From AC-32 sp963717725 (GTDB lineage: Bacteria; Actinomycetota; Thermoleophilia; Gaiellales; Gaiellaceae), in the NCBI GenBank assembly GCA_963717725.1, contig CAVQWS010000027.1:1-64000 (forward strand): a DNA stretch of 64,000 nt. Direction: 5' to 3'. Under the pieces are notes generated by a model. That model saw only the letters and a list, made by a program, of their open reading frames with translations, had not been told where the DNA came from and searched no databases. The position numbers were made by a program, and so were the translations under genes. Below, piece after piece: positions 33,186 to 40,659 of this stretch. The number at the start of each line of letters is the position of its first letter. Positions within the stretch are counted from its first letter, which is position 1.

Positions 33186-34197
33186 TTGCTTCGCTTGGGG
33201 CGAACAGCTGCTCGAGTCGGCCGAGCTCCTCGGGCGTGCCGGCGGCGATCATCACGTCGCCGACGTCGAGCACCGCGTCGGGCTCGGGCGTCGTGTCGAA
33301 GGTGCCGTCGCCCTTGCGCAGCGCGACGATCATCGCCCCCGTCTGCTGCCGGATGCGCAGGTCGCGGATCGACTTCCCAGCCTCGGGGCACGAGTCCTTG
33401 ACCTCGATCTCCTCGAACAACAGCTCGGGGCCGCCGCTCGTCGAGACGATGTCGAGGAAAGCAGCCACCTGCGGCCGCAGGACGAGCTTCGCCATCTCCT
33501 TGCCGGCGGTCGAGTACGGCTGCACGACCCGGTCGGCGCCGGCCAGGCGCAGCTTCTTGGCCGCGTCCTCGTCGGAGGCGCGCGCGACGATCAGCAGGTC
33601 GGGCCGCGCGTTGCGCGCCGAGAGCGTGATGTAGAGGTTGTCCGCGTCCGAGTCGGACGAGGCCACGAGCCCGGTCGCCCTCTCGAGGCCAGCAGCCTGC
33701 AGATCTTCGTCCTCGGTGCCGCTGCCGTCGACGTAGAGCACGTTCCGCTCGCGGGCAGCCTCCAATGCCTCGGGGCTGAAGTCGAGCACGACGAAGCGCA
33801 CGCCCTCCTCTAGGAACTCGGCGGCGATCCGGCGGCCGACCCGTCCGTAACCGCAAATGATGTAGTGGTCGCTCAGCTGCTCGATCGTGCGCTTCCTCCT
33901 CCGCTCGGCAAACGCGCCCGTGAAGACGCCCCGCGCGATCCCCTCGACGAGAACGGTCGCGATGTAGGCAAAGATAGTCAGCCCGGCCAGCACGAGCACG
34001 ATCGAGACCAGCCGCGCCGAGTCGTTGCTGGGCACCGTGTCGAGCCCGGCCAAGGAGATCGTGACCACCGTGCGGTACGTGGACTGCATCCACGACTCGT
34101 CGAGCGACTCGTGAAAGGCGATCGTGCCGCCGGCCAGAACGGCAAGCAGGGCCGCGACGGCGTACGCCACGCGGCGCGCGCTGAGCGACTCGATCAC
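33178..34197 (-). CDS. TrkA-domain ion-channel-like protein with a non-canonical pore
   Basis: 339 residues. Two membrane helices (about 8-28 and 62-85) flank a pore-loop region, then comes a Rossmann TrkA-N/RCK domain with GYGRVG at 116-121, and a TrkA-C domain at about 250-335. This is the Kch/MthK potassium-channel layout. The selectivity filter, normally TVGYGD, is replaced by ISLAGLD (47-53), lacking the paired glycines. A distal Asp and a following TVP are kept. It may be a non-selective or non-conducting regulator. First gene of the operon with argS and glpX. Confidence 0.8.
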   Translation of the reverse strand: MIESLSARRVAYAVAALLAVLAGGTIAFHESLDESWMQSTYRTVVTISLAGLDTVPSNDSARLVSIVLVLAGLTIFAYIATVLVEGIARGVFTGAFAERRRKRTIEQLSDHYIICGYGRVGRRIAAEFLEEGVRFVVLDFSPEALEAARERNVLYVDGSGTEDEDLQAAGLERATGLVASSDSDADNLYITLSARNARPDLLIVARASDEDAAKKLRLAGADRVVQPYSTAGKEMAKLVLRPQVAAFLDIVSTSGGPELLFEEIEVKDSCPEAGKSIRDLRIRQQTGAMIVALRKGDGTFDTTPEPDAVLDVGDVMIAAGTPEELGRLEQLFAPSEAIA

Positions 34198-34217
34198 GCC
34201 AGTAGTATCGTGGACGC

Positions 34218-34517
34218 GTGGAAGGCGACGACCAAGAGCGTCAGCTCAACATCCATCTCGACCCCGAGAACCTCGCCGGGGTCTACGCCAACTTCGCCAA
34301 CATCAGCTTCTCCGACTACGAGTTCACACTCACGTTCGCGCGCATCGACCACGAGGTCGAGGAGGGCGACGTCCCGGGCGTCGTCGTCGCACGGGTGAAT
34401 ATGTCGACGCGGTTCATGCGCGAATTGCTCGACGCGATGCAGGACTCGTGGTCGAAGTGGTCGTCGCGGGAGGGGATCAGGAACCTCCCCGAGACGCCGC
34501 CCGGCAACGACTCTTAG
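34218..34517 (+). CDS. DUF3467 family protein
   Basis: 99 residues from GTG 34218. LAGVYANFANISFSDYEFTL and ARVNMSTRFMRELLDAMQDS match the DUF3467 family, found in many bacteria as a short beta-helix protein. No function is established. It is divergent from the channel gene with a 20-base gap between starts, too short for separate promoters without overlap. It ends within four bases of the M48 gene end on the other strand. Confidence 0.82.
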   Translation: MEGDDQERQLNIHLDPENLAGVYANFANISFSDYEFTLTFARIDHEVEEGDVPGVVVARVNMSTRFMRELLDAMQDSWSKWSSREGIRNLPETPPGNDS

Positions 34518-35725
34518 CGCCTGCGGGCCGCGTAGGCGCGGGCCATTGCGATCCGCTGCACGATCGTCGGGTGATTGTCGATCCAGATGTACGACCAGAG
34601 CGGCGGGTTCGGCTGCACCAGGTCGTCCCGGCTGAACTTGCGGAAGACGCTCGCCGCCGCCGCCGGGTCGTGGGTCACGCGCAACGCCGACCAGTCCGCC
34701 TCGGCTTCGTAGCGGCGCGAGACGATATTCCCGAGCGGCGTGATCAGGAGGCCGATCAGCGCCAATACGAGCAGCGCAAGGGGCACGACCTCCGGGCGCT
34801 CGAGCCCGCCACGTCGGCGCGTCGCCAGCTCCACCAGCCAGAAGGCGGGAACCGTCAGCAGCGCCGACCAGGCGAGGCCCTTCCAGATGTGGTGGTGGGC
34901 GATGTGGCCGAACTCGTGCGCCGCGACCACCTCGATCTCGCGGTTCGAGTAGCGGCCGTCCAGGAACGTGTCCCAGATGAAGACGCGTGCCGAGGGGCCG
35001 ATCCCAGTCGCCATCGCGTTCGCGGCCGTCGTCTGGTCGTGCACGTCCTCGATCCGGACCGGCGTGCCGCCGACCCCCTCGTCCCTGGCCAGCTGACGGA
35101 TGCGGGCGGCGGCGGGCGTGTCGTGCGGCGGCCGAGTGCCGAGCGTCTCCAGCCACGGCAGCACAAACACGAGCAACACACCTCCGACGACGAACAGCGG
35201 CGCTGCGGCGAGCCACCAGCGCCGGCCGAAGCGCCCCGCGAGCAGCAGCAGAACGGTGAGCGCGATCGTCAACCCCACTACCTGAGCGAGGAGCGCCGGC
35301 CACTGCTCGAACGCCCACTCGGCGTAGCCAGACCGCTCGAGCCCATAGCGGCGTCCCCACCAGAGCTCGAGCGCGCCGAACGGCAGCCCGACGGCCCAGA
35401 CCCCGAGCGTCGTGACCGCGCCGACCATGATGCCGGTCGCCACTCGCCCGAGCTCCCATGCGCGCGCGATCCTCGGGCCGAGGTGTACGAACAGCCCGAG
35501 TGCGGCCAGCGTGACAAGCGTCGCCGCCACCCAGAGCCAGCGGAGAAAGCCGTCGTAGCGCGCGCTCCGGTGCAGCGCGTCGGCCGGGAAGACCGAGCGC
35601 GCGTCGACGTGCGGGGCGTGCAGGTCGCCCGGCACGGTCGTCCTGGTGAGGAGCCACGCCGCCACGAGCCAGCCCACCGCGAGCGCGACTAAGGTTGACG
35701 CCTTGGCGAAGCGGGTCGCCGTCAT
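34514..35725 (-). CDS. M48 family zinc metalloprotease, membrane-bound
   Basis: 403 residues. Several membrane helices (about 10-27, 62-82, 96-115, 148-165, 172-192, and two after the active site) surround a cytoplasmic catalytic part. The zinc motif HEFGH and the downstream EADWSAL glutamate give the gluzincin site of the Ste24/CAAX-protease-like M48A group. VVAAHEFGHIAHHHIWKG is fully typical. It would cut membrane-associated substrates, which are unknown. ATG 35725 overlaps the phosphoesterase start on the other strand by 23 bases, so one of the starts may be wrong. Confidence 0.9.
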   Translation of the reverse strand: MTATRFAKASTLVALAVGWLVAAWLLTRTTVPGDLHAPHVDARSVFPADALHRSARYDGFLRWLWVAATLVTLAALGLFVHLGPRIARAWELGRVATGIMVGAVTTLGVWAVGLPFGALELWWGRRYGLERSGYAEWAFEQWPALLAQVVGLTIALTVLLLLAGRFGRRWWLAAAPLFVVGGVLLVFVLPWLETLGTRPPHDTPAAARIRQLARDEGVGGTPVRIEDVHDQTTAANAMATGIGPSARVFIWDTFLDGRYSNREIEVVAAHEFGHIAHHHIWKGLAWSALLTVPAFWLVELATRRRGGLERPEVVPLALLVLALIGLLITPLGNIVSRRYEAEADWSALRVTHDPAAAASVFRKFSRDDLVQPNPPLWSYIWIDNHPTIVQRIAMARAYAARRR

Positions 35726-36437
35726 CTCTGACGTCCACGCTAACTGGCAGGCACTCGAGGTCGTGCTGGAGGAGATCGAGCGCGAGCAGCCGGATGAGCT
35801 CTGGTGTCTCGGCGACCTCGTCGGCTACGGGCCGCGGCCGAATCCGTGCTGCGCGGCGGTGGAGCGGCGTGCAGCGATCTGCCTCGCGGGGAACCACGAT
35901 CTCGGAGTGCTCGGCGAGATCGACTTGGAGGAGTTCGCCGGCGACGCGGTTGCTGCCGCGCGCTGGACGCGCGGCGTGCTCGCGGACGGCTCACGCTCGT
36001 TCCTGCAGTCGCTGCGCTCGAGCGGCGAGCGCGACAACGTCGGGCTCTACCACGCGAGCCCGCGCGACTCGATCTGGGAGTACGTGCTCTCGGCCGACGT
36101 CGCGCGCACTGCCTTCGAGCTGACCGAGTGGCCACTCCTGCTGGTCGGCCACAGTCACGTCCCGCTCTCGATCCTGTTCTCACCACAGTTCATGGACGGC
36201 GGCCTCGCCGAGGAAGGCCTCGAGACGGACCTACGGCATGGCCGCCAACTGCTCAACCCCGGCTCTGTCGGACAACCGCGGGACGGCGACCCACGGGCCG
36301 CGTGGCTGCTGATCGACTTCGAGGCTGCGCGTGCCGAGCATCGCCGGGTTGAGTACGACGTCGTGCGCACGCAGGAGGAGATCCGCGAGAGGGGGCTGCC
36401 CGATGCGCTGGCGCAACGGCTTGCTCACGGCGTCTAG
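35703..36437 (+). CDS. Metallophosphoesterase (YfcE/ApaH-like)
   Basis: 244 residues from TTG 35703. Motifs of the calcineurin-like fold are in order: SDVHANWQAL (D-x-H), LGDLVGYGPRPN (GD), GNHDLGV (GNHD), then VGHSHVP (GH-x-H) and NPGSVGQPRDGDPRAAWL. These bind two metal ions and hydrolyse phosphodiesters or phosphomonoesters. The NPGSVGQPRDGDPRA block is the YfcE-like subfamily signature. Substrate unknown. The start codon is chosen for domain fit; no strong ribosome site. The next gene starts inside its last 35 bases. Confidence 0.9.
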   Translation: MAKRVAVISDVHANWQALEVVLEEIEREQPDELWCLGDLVGYGPRPNPCCAAVERRAAICLAGNHDLGVLGEIDLEEFAGDAVAAARWTRGVLADGSRSFLQSLRSSGERDNVGLYHASPRDSIWEYVLSADVARTAFELTEWPLLLVGHSHVPLSILFSPQFMDGGLAEEGLETDLRHGRQLLNPGSVGQPRDGDPRAAWLLIDFEAARAEHRRVEYDVVRTQEEIRERGLPDALAQRLAHGV

Positions 36438-36777
36438 CGCGCTGCTAGTGGCGGGTTGCGGCAGCGAGGCGCACAAGGCCACGCCGCCACCGCCGCGGAT
36501 TCCATCGGGCGTCGCCTCGAAGCTCGCCGCCGAGGCCGAGCAGGTGGCTGCGCTCACCCCGGGAACCTGCGAGGCCCGTGACGCGGCCGAGCGCTTCCGC
36601 GCTGACGTGATCGCCTCGATCGGCCGGGTTCCGGCTCGCTACCAGGAGCCGCTGACTTCGGCGGCGAACACGCTGGCCGAGCGGCTCGCCACCTGTGTCG
36701 AGCCCAAGCCGGACCGCCACCCAGGCCACGAAAAGCACGAGAAGCACGAGAGGTTGCACCGCCACGGGCACGACTGA
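36403..36777 (+). CDS. Histidine-rich small lipoprotein
   Basis: 124 residues from ATG 36403. The lipobox LLVAGC (about 14-19) predicts an anchored extracytoplasmic protein. The middle is helical with two cysteines (GTCEARDAAERF and LATCVEPKPD). The C-terminus is HPGHEKHEKHERLHRHGHD, with seven histidines in 19 residues, a likely metal-binding tail. The gene overlaps the phosphoesterase by 35 bases, so translation is coupled. Function not known; a metal store or sensor is speculation. Confidence 0.72.
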   Translation: MRWRNGLLTASSALLVAGCGSEAHKATPPPPRIPSGVASKLAAEAEQVAALTPGTCEARDAAERFRADVIASIGRVPARYQEPLTSAANTLAERLATCVEPKPDRHPGHEKHEKHERLHRHGHD

Positions 36778-36780
36778 GGA

Positions 36781-37986
36781 TTAGTGGCCGGAGTTCGGAT
36801 CGACCGTTTCCGGATCGTCCAAGCGACCCGAGTGTCCCGAATCGCCGGAGCCGGAACCACCGGACTCGCCGGAACCGCCCGAGTCCCGCGAGCTGCCGGA
36901 GCCCGAGTCGCCCGAGCCGGAATGGCCGGAGTCGCGAGAGCCCGAGCCGCTCGAGCCGGACGGTGTCTCAGCGGAGCCAACCTCGCGGGAGTCTCCGCTC
37001 CCATTGGAGCCGGGACCGGAGCTGCCGCCGCGCTCTGGCTCTCCGCCGCCGCCGGCGCCGGGTCCTGAGGCGGACTCGTGCGAGTCGGTCACGACCGCGT
37101 GCTTCTGGAACAGCACCGCGGGGCGTGCGACCGGCGTAACGGACGCGGGCGCAGGCGGAGCCGCCGGCCGGCTAGCCACGCTCGCGGGAGCCGGCGGACG
37201 CCCAGGATGCCGTGTGACGTGCGTCCGCTCGACCCCGGCAACCGTGCCCGCAGCGCCGACGGCCAACGTGGCCGCGGCGATCTTCGCGGCTACCGGCGCG
37301 GACGCGAACTTGGCGAACACGGCTGCGCTGGCGCCGGCGGAGGTGCCGGCGCCGCCAAAGCCAGGCAGCAGCTGGGCGAGGGAGTCGCGGAGAGCAGCTG
37401 GCAGCGTCAGCACGCCGAGAGCGGAACGCGCCGGACGGAGCTGCTCCTGCAAGCGCTTGCGGCTGCGAAAGATGACCGACTCGACCGCCGCGCCCGACAA
37501 ACCAAGCGCGGCGCCGACCTCGGCGTACGAGAGCCCGTAGAACTCCCGCAGCACGATCGCATCTCGCTGCTGGGGCGGCAGCTCGGCCAACGCCGCGCAG
37601 AGCGCCTGGATCTCGTCGTGCCGATCGACCTCACGCTGCAGCTCGTCGCCAACGGGCTCGCGAACGAGGGTCAGCGGCTCCGTTCGCCGGCTGCGAAGGC
37701 GCGTGCGGCACTCGTTGCGGGCGATCGTCCCCAGCCACGCCGACGGCTCGCGCGGCTCCTTGCCTCCGAGCAGCGCGCCGTAGGCGGAGAGAAACGTCTG
37801 CTGTGCCGCATCCTCGGCCTCGACCGGGTCGCGCAGCATCAATCGGCAGACCCCGTAGACGAGCCGGGCGTGCTCCTCGTAGAGCGCGGCGATCCGCTCT
37901 CCGGCCGCCCGCTCGCGCCGGCGGCCGGAGAGGGAACGCGCGCGAGGCCGGTCAGCCGTGGCCGCCATGACCTCCGTCATCGTCAT
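36781..37986 (-). CDS. ECF sigma factor with a membrane helix and low-complexity tail
   Basis: 401 residues. Sigma-70 region 2 (YEEHARLVYGVCRLMLRDPV, then EAEDAAQQTFLSAYGALL) and region 4 (REFYGLSYAEVGAALGLSGA with VESVIFRSRKRLQEQL) occupy about residues 30-185. A hydrophobic segment follows (about 226-250, KIAAATLAVGAAGTVAGVER), then Pro/Ala-rich linker and, from about 300, a Gly/Ser/Asp-rich tail (GSGSRDSGHSGSGDSGSGSS). A sigma factor with its own membrane anchor and a presumably outside tail might act as a built-in sensor. ATG 37986 lies inside the last codons of the upstream gene. Confidence 0.85.
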   Translation of the reverse strand: MTMTEVMAATADRPRARSLSGRRRERAAGERIAALYEEHARLVYGVCRLMLRDPVEAEDAAQQTFLSAYGALLGGKEPREPSAWLGTIARNECRTRLRSRRTEPLTLVREPVGDELQREVDRHDEIQALCAALAELPPQQRDAIVLREFYGLSYAEVGAALGLSGAAVESVIFRSRKRLQEQLRPARSALGVLTLPAALRDSLAQLLPGFGGAGTSAGASAAVFAKFASAPVAAKIAAATLAVGAAGTVAGVERTHVTRHPGRPPAPASVASRPAAPPAPASVTPVARPAVLFQKHAVVTDSHESASGPGAGGGGEPERGGSSGPGSNGSGDSREVGSAETPSGSSGSGSRDSGHSGSGDSGSGSSRDSGGSGESGGSGSGDSGHSGRLDDPETVDPNSGH

Positions 37987-38899
37987 CGTCGTCGTCTCGT
38001 TCCCTGAGGCGCGTCAGCGTGAGCGTTCCGTTCACGTTCGCGCAGCGCATCTCAACCTGGTCGTGAAGCTTGAAGCCGGAGAGGTCGACGCCGTTTGGCA
38101 CCGCGCACGTCACGGGTGATGCGCCATGGGCCTGCACTGTGACCGTCCCGCCGCCAAGCTGGGTCAGCTCGCCCCGCACCCTGACCCGGCCGTTGTCCTC
38201 GTCGACGTCGTCGTCGTCCTCATCGTCCCGTTGCACGCTCACCAGCGTGAAGGCGCCGGCGGCGTCCACGATCACGATCAGCTCGATCTCGTCCCCGGGC
38301 CGGAGCTGCGGCAGCTGGAAACCGGCCGGGATCGCGACGAACACTTCGCCGCGGTGCTCGACCGCGAGGCGGAGTGTGCCCGCGGTAGTACTGAGAAAGA
38401 TGCCCTCGAGCTCGAGCGTGCCCGAGTGGCCGACCGTCGTGATCGAGATTGCGCTGAGGCCGTTGCCCCTGATACGCACGCGCACTTCGACCCGGTCGCC
38501 GGCGCGTGGGCCGCGGTTCGAGGCGAAGCCTCGGGCCGGGGCCCGGACCGCGAGCACGCTGCCGCCCGCCGTGATCAGCACACGGCGGAGCCGCGGCTGG
38601 TTGCGGACGACACCGCCGCGCAGCACGGCGTGCCCGACGAGCCCCGTCGAGCGGATCGCAGTGGCGCGGAACGTGCCGTCCGAGAGGCGCCGCGCGGAGT
38701 AGGTGACCTGGTGACCGAGGCGGATCGAGCCGAGTCGACCCGGCGCACGCACCGTGCGCACAATGCCGCCCTTAGCCGCGACGACGACGCTATGGCGCGC
38801 CGGGTCCTTCGCGACGGCCACGCCGCGGAACGCGGAGGCAGTCGCCGGCAGGGCGAGCACCGCGGCGGTCGCGGCTACGAGGAAGAGCGTTCGCTTCAT
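37952..38899 (-). CDS. Secreted protein with DUF5666-like beta repeats
   Basis: 315 residues. Signal peptide MKRTLFLVAATAAVLALPAT ends at ASA. The rest alternates short beta-rich segments (IRLGHQVTYSARRLSDGTFR, then HSGTLELEGIFLSTTAGTLR), like the repeated OB-fold-like beta domains of secreted DUF5666-type proteins. Acidic stretches occur in the linkers (RDDEDDDDVDEDNGR) and at the end (a run of Asp followed by GGHGGHG), which could bind metal. The last 35 bases overlap the start of the ECF sigma gene, so the two are coupled. Function unknown; association with a sigma factor suggests envelope stress. Confidence 0.7.
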   Translation of the reverse strand: MKRTLFLVAATAAVLALPATASAFRGVAVAKDPARHSVVVAAKGGIVRTVRAPGRLGSIRLGHQVTYSARRLSDGTFRATAIRSTGLVGHAVLRGGVVRNQPRLRRVLITAGGSVLAVRAPARGFASNRGPRAGDRVEVRVRIRGNGLSAISITTVGHSGTLELEGIFLSTTAGTLRLAVEHRGEVFVAIPAGFQLPQLRPGDEIELIVIVDAAGAFTLVSVQRDDEDDDDVDEDNGRVRVRGELTQLGGGTVTVQAHGASPVTCAVPNGVDLSGFKLHDQVEMRCANVNGTLTLTRLRERDDDDDDDGGHGGHG

Positions 38900-38965
38900 C
38901 ACTAGTCCTTTCCGGGGGCCAGGAGTGACCGGATTCACCCGCAGGACTAAGCGGAGGGGAAAAAC

Positions 38966-40042
38966 TTGCAGGCTCGGGTAGAAATCCCCCGCATGAGTGC
39001 CCCCAGCCTCGACGGCCGCTACCGGCTCGAGCAACCGCTCGGCCACGGCGGCATGGCGACCGTCTACCTCGCCTACGACGAGGAGCTGCACCGTCAGGTG
39101 GCGATCAAGCTGCTCGCCGAGCATCTCGCCGGCGACGCGGACTTCCGCAAGCGCTTCCTACGCGAGGCTCGGCTCGCGGCGCGGCTCTCGCACCCGAACG
39201 TGGTCAGCGTCTACGACGCGGGCGAGGCCGAGGACGGGCGGCCGTTCATCGTGATGGAGTACGTGCCCGGGAGGACATTCGCCGAGCTCGGGCAGATCGC
39301 GCCCGGTGAGGCAGTCGAGCTCGCGATCCAGGCGTGCCGGGGCCTCGCGCACGCCCATGCCGCCGGGCTCGTGCACCGTGACGTGAAGCCGCAGAACCTG
39401 CTCCTGCGCGAGGACGGGACGGTCAAGGTGGCCGACTTCGGGATCGCGCGGGCGGCCGAGACCACGACCGCGCTCACCCAGGTCGGCACGGTGCTCGGCA
39501 CGGCGGCCTACCTCTCGCCGGAGCAGGCGCTCGGCGAGGAGGTGACGGCGGCCGCGGACGTCTACTCGCTCGGGGCCGTGCTCTACGAGCTGCTGACCGG
39601 GCGGCCGCCGTACGAGTTCGACTCGCTCGCCGACCTCGCGGCCCAGCAGACATCGGGCCAGATCGCGCCGGTCGGCGAGCTTGCGCCGGGCGTGCCGCAC
39701 GGCGTCGAGGACGCGGTCATGCGCTCACTCGCACGGAACCCCGCCTACCGGCCGGCCTCGGCAGCCGCGTTCGCCCGGGAGCTCGGCGCCGAGGATGAGC
39801 CGACGGTGCCGCTACGCACCCCCGCACCGGCCCAGCGTCGCAACTGGCTCTTGCCCGCCGCGGCAGCACTCCTGATCGTGGCCGCGGTCGTGCTCGGAGT
39901 CGTGCTCGGCACGCGTGGCGGCTCCACCCCGGCACCGGAGCCGCGGCAGGCCGTCGTCCGGCCGATCCCGCGCGGGACGAACGCCCAGGAGCAGGCGCAG
40001 AAGATCGCGGCGTGGCTGCGGGCTAGAGCTGCTCGGCCGTAG
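38966..40042 (+). CDS. Serine/threonine protein kinase, transmembrane (PknB-like)
   Basis: 358 residues. The kinase domain (about 18-275) has the glycine loop GHGGMATVY, VAIKLL (ATP lysine), HRDVKPQNLL (catalytic Asp), DFGIA (metal Asp) and LSPEQ (activation segment). One membrane helix, LLPAAAALLIVAAVVLGVVL, lies near 294-313, with a short outside tail of about 45 residues and no PASTA repeats. TTG 38966 is chosen since GGAGGGG lies six bases upstream; ATG 38993 has none but would fit the domain start. Its end overlaps the convergent ECF sigma gene by 20 bases. Confidence 0.94.
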   Translation: MQARVEIPRMSAPSLDGRYRLEQPLGHGGMATVYLAYDEELHRQVAIKLLAEHLAGDADFRKRFLREARLAARLSHPNVVSVYDAGEAEDGRPFIVMEYVPGRTFAELGQIAPGEAVELAIQACRGLAHAHAAGLVHRDVKPQNLLLREDGTVKVADFGIARAAETTTALTQVGTVLGTAAYLSPEQALGEEVTAAADVYSLGAVLYELLTGRPPYEFDSLADLAAQQTSGQIAPVGELAPGVPHGVEDAVMRSLARNPAYRPASAAAFARELGAEDEPTVPLRTPAPAQRRNWLLPAAAALLIVAAVVLGVVLGTRGGSTPAPEPRQAVVRPIPRGTNAQEQAQKIAAWLRARAARP

Positions 40043-40649
40043 CCGGCTCGGAACCGAAGGAGACGCCCTCGCGCACGAGCGCGATCTGCACTTCCTCCCG
40101 GGCCTTGTAGATCCGCCACTTGACGGTCGCGAGCGTGACCTCGAGCGAATCGGCGATCTCGGTGTACGAGAGGCCGACCACGTCGCGCAGGAGCAGCGCC
40201 ATCTTCAGGTCTGTGCTCAGGTTCTCGACCGCGCGCCAGAGCGCGTCGATCTCCTCGATCCGCTCGATCGGTGGGTCCAGCACCTCGAGGGGAGCGATGT
40301 CGTCGATCGCAACCAGTGCCCGCGGGCGCCGCTCAACCGCACGCAGCTCATCGAGCACGCGGTTCTTCGTCACCTGGAAGAGCCAGGTCGTGAACTTCGA
40401 GCGGAGCGAGAACTTCGGGAGGCCCTGGTAGACCCGCAGGAAGACCTCCTGCGTCAGATCCTCGGCGAGGGCCCTGTCTCCACCCACGAGCCGGAGCACG
40501 TAGTTGAAGACGGGGGTCTCGTAAGCGCGCAGGATGAGCGAGAAAGCTCGCTCGTCACCCCGTTGCGCCTTCCGCAGGACGCCGAGATCGGGCTGGGCCA
40601 GTGACAAGGTGTGCGGAGTATAGACGGGAAGTGGGGCGCGTCGAGCCAC
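40023..40649 (-). CDS. ECF sigma factor (RpoE-like)
   Basis: 208 residues. Region 2 reads AFSLILRAYETPVFNYVLRL with LAEDLTQEVFLRVYQGLPKF, and region 4 reads LLRDVVGLSYTEIADSLEVT with LATVKWRIYKAREEVQIALV. No anti-sigma gene follows; the convergent kinase gene lies directly beyond. GTG 40649 gives the whole frame, but the first 14 residues look non-coding and contain TATACT, a possible -10 element at about 40617-40622; TTG 40607 is a plausible real start. The gap to gpmI is 10 bases, so it can also be read with the glycolytic operon. Confidence 0.9.
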   Translation of the reverse strand: MARRAPLPVYTPHTLSLAQPDLGVLRKAQRGDERAFSLILRAYETPVFNYVLRLVGGDRALAEDLTQEVFLRVYQGLPKFSLRSKFTTWLFQVTKNRVLDELRAVERRPRALVAIDDIAPLEVLDPPIERIEEIDALWRAVENLSTDLKMALLLRDVVGLSYTEIADSLEVTLATVKWRIYKAREEVQIALVREGVSFGSEPATAEQL

Positions 40650-40659
40650 CCGAAATGGG

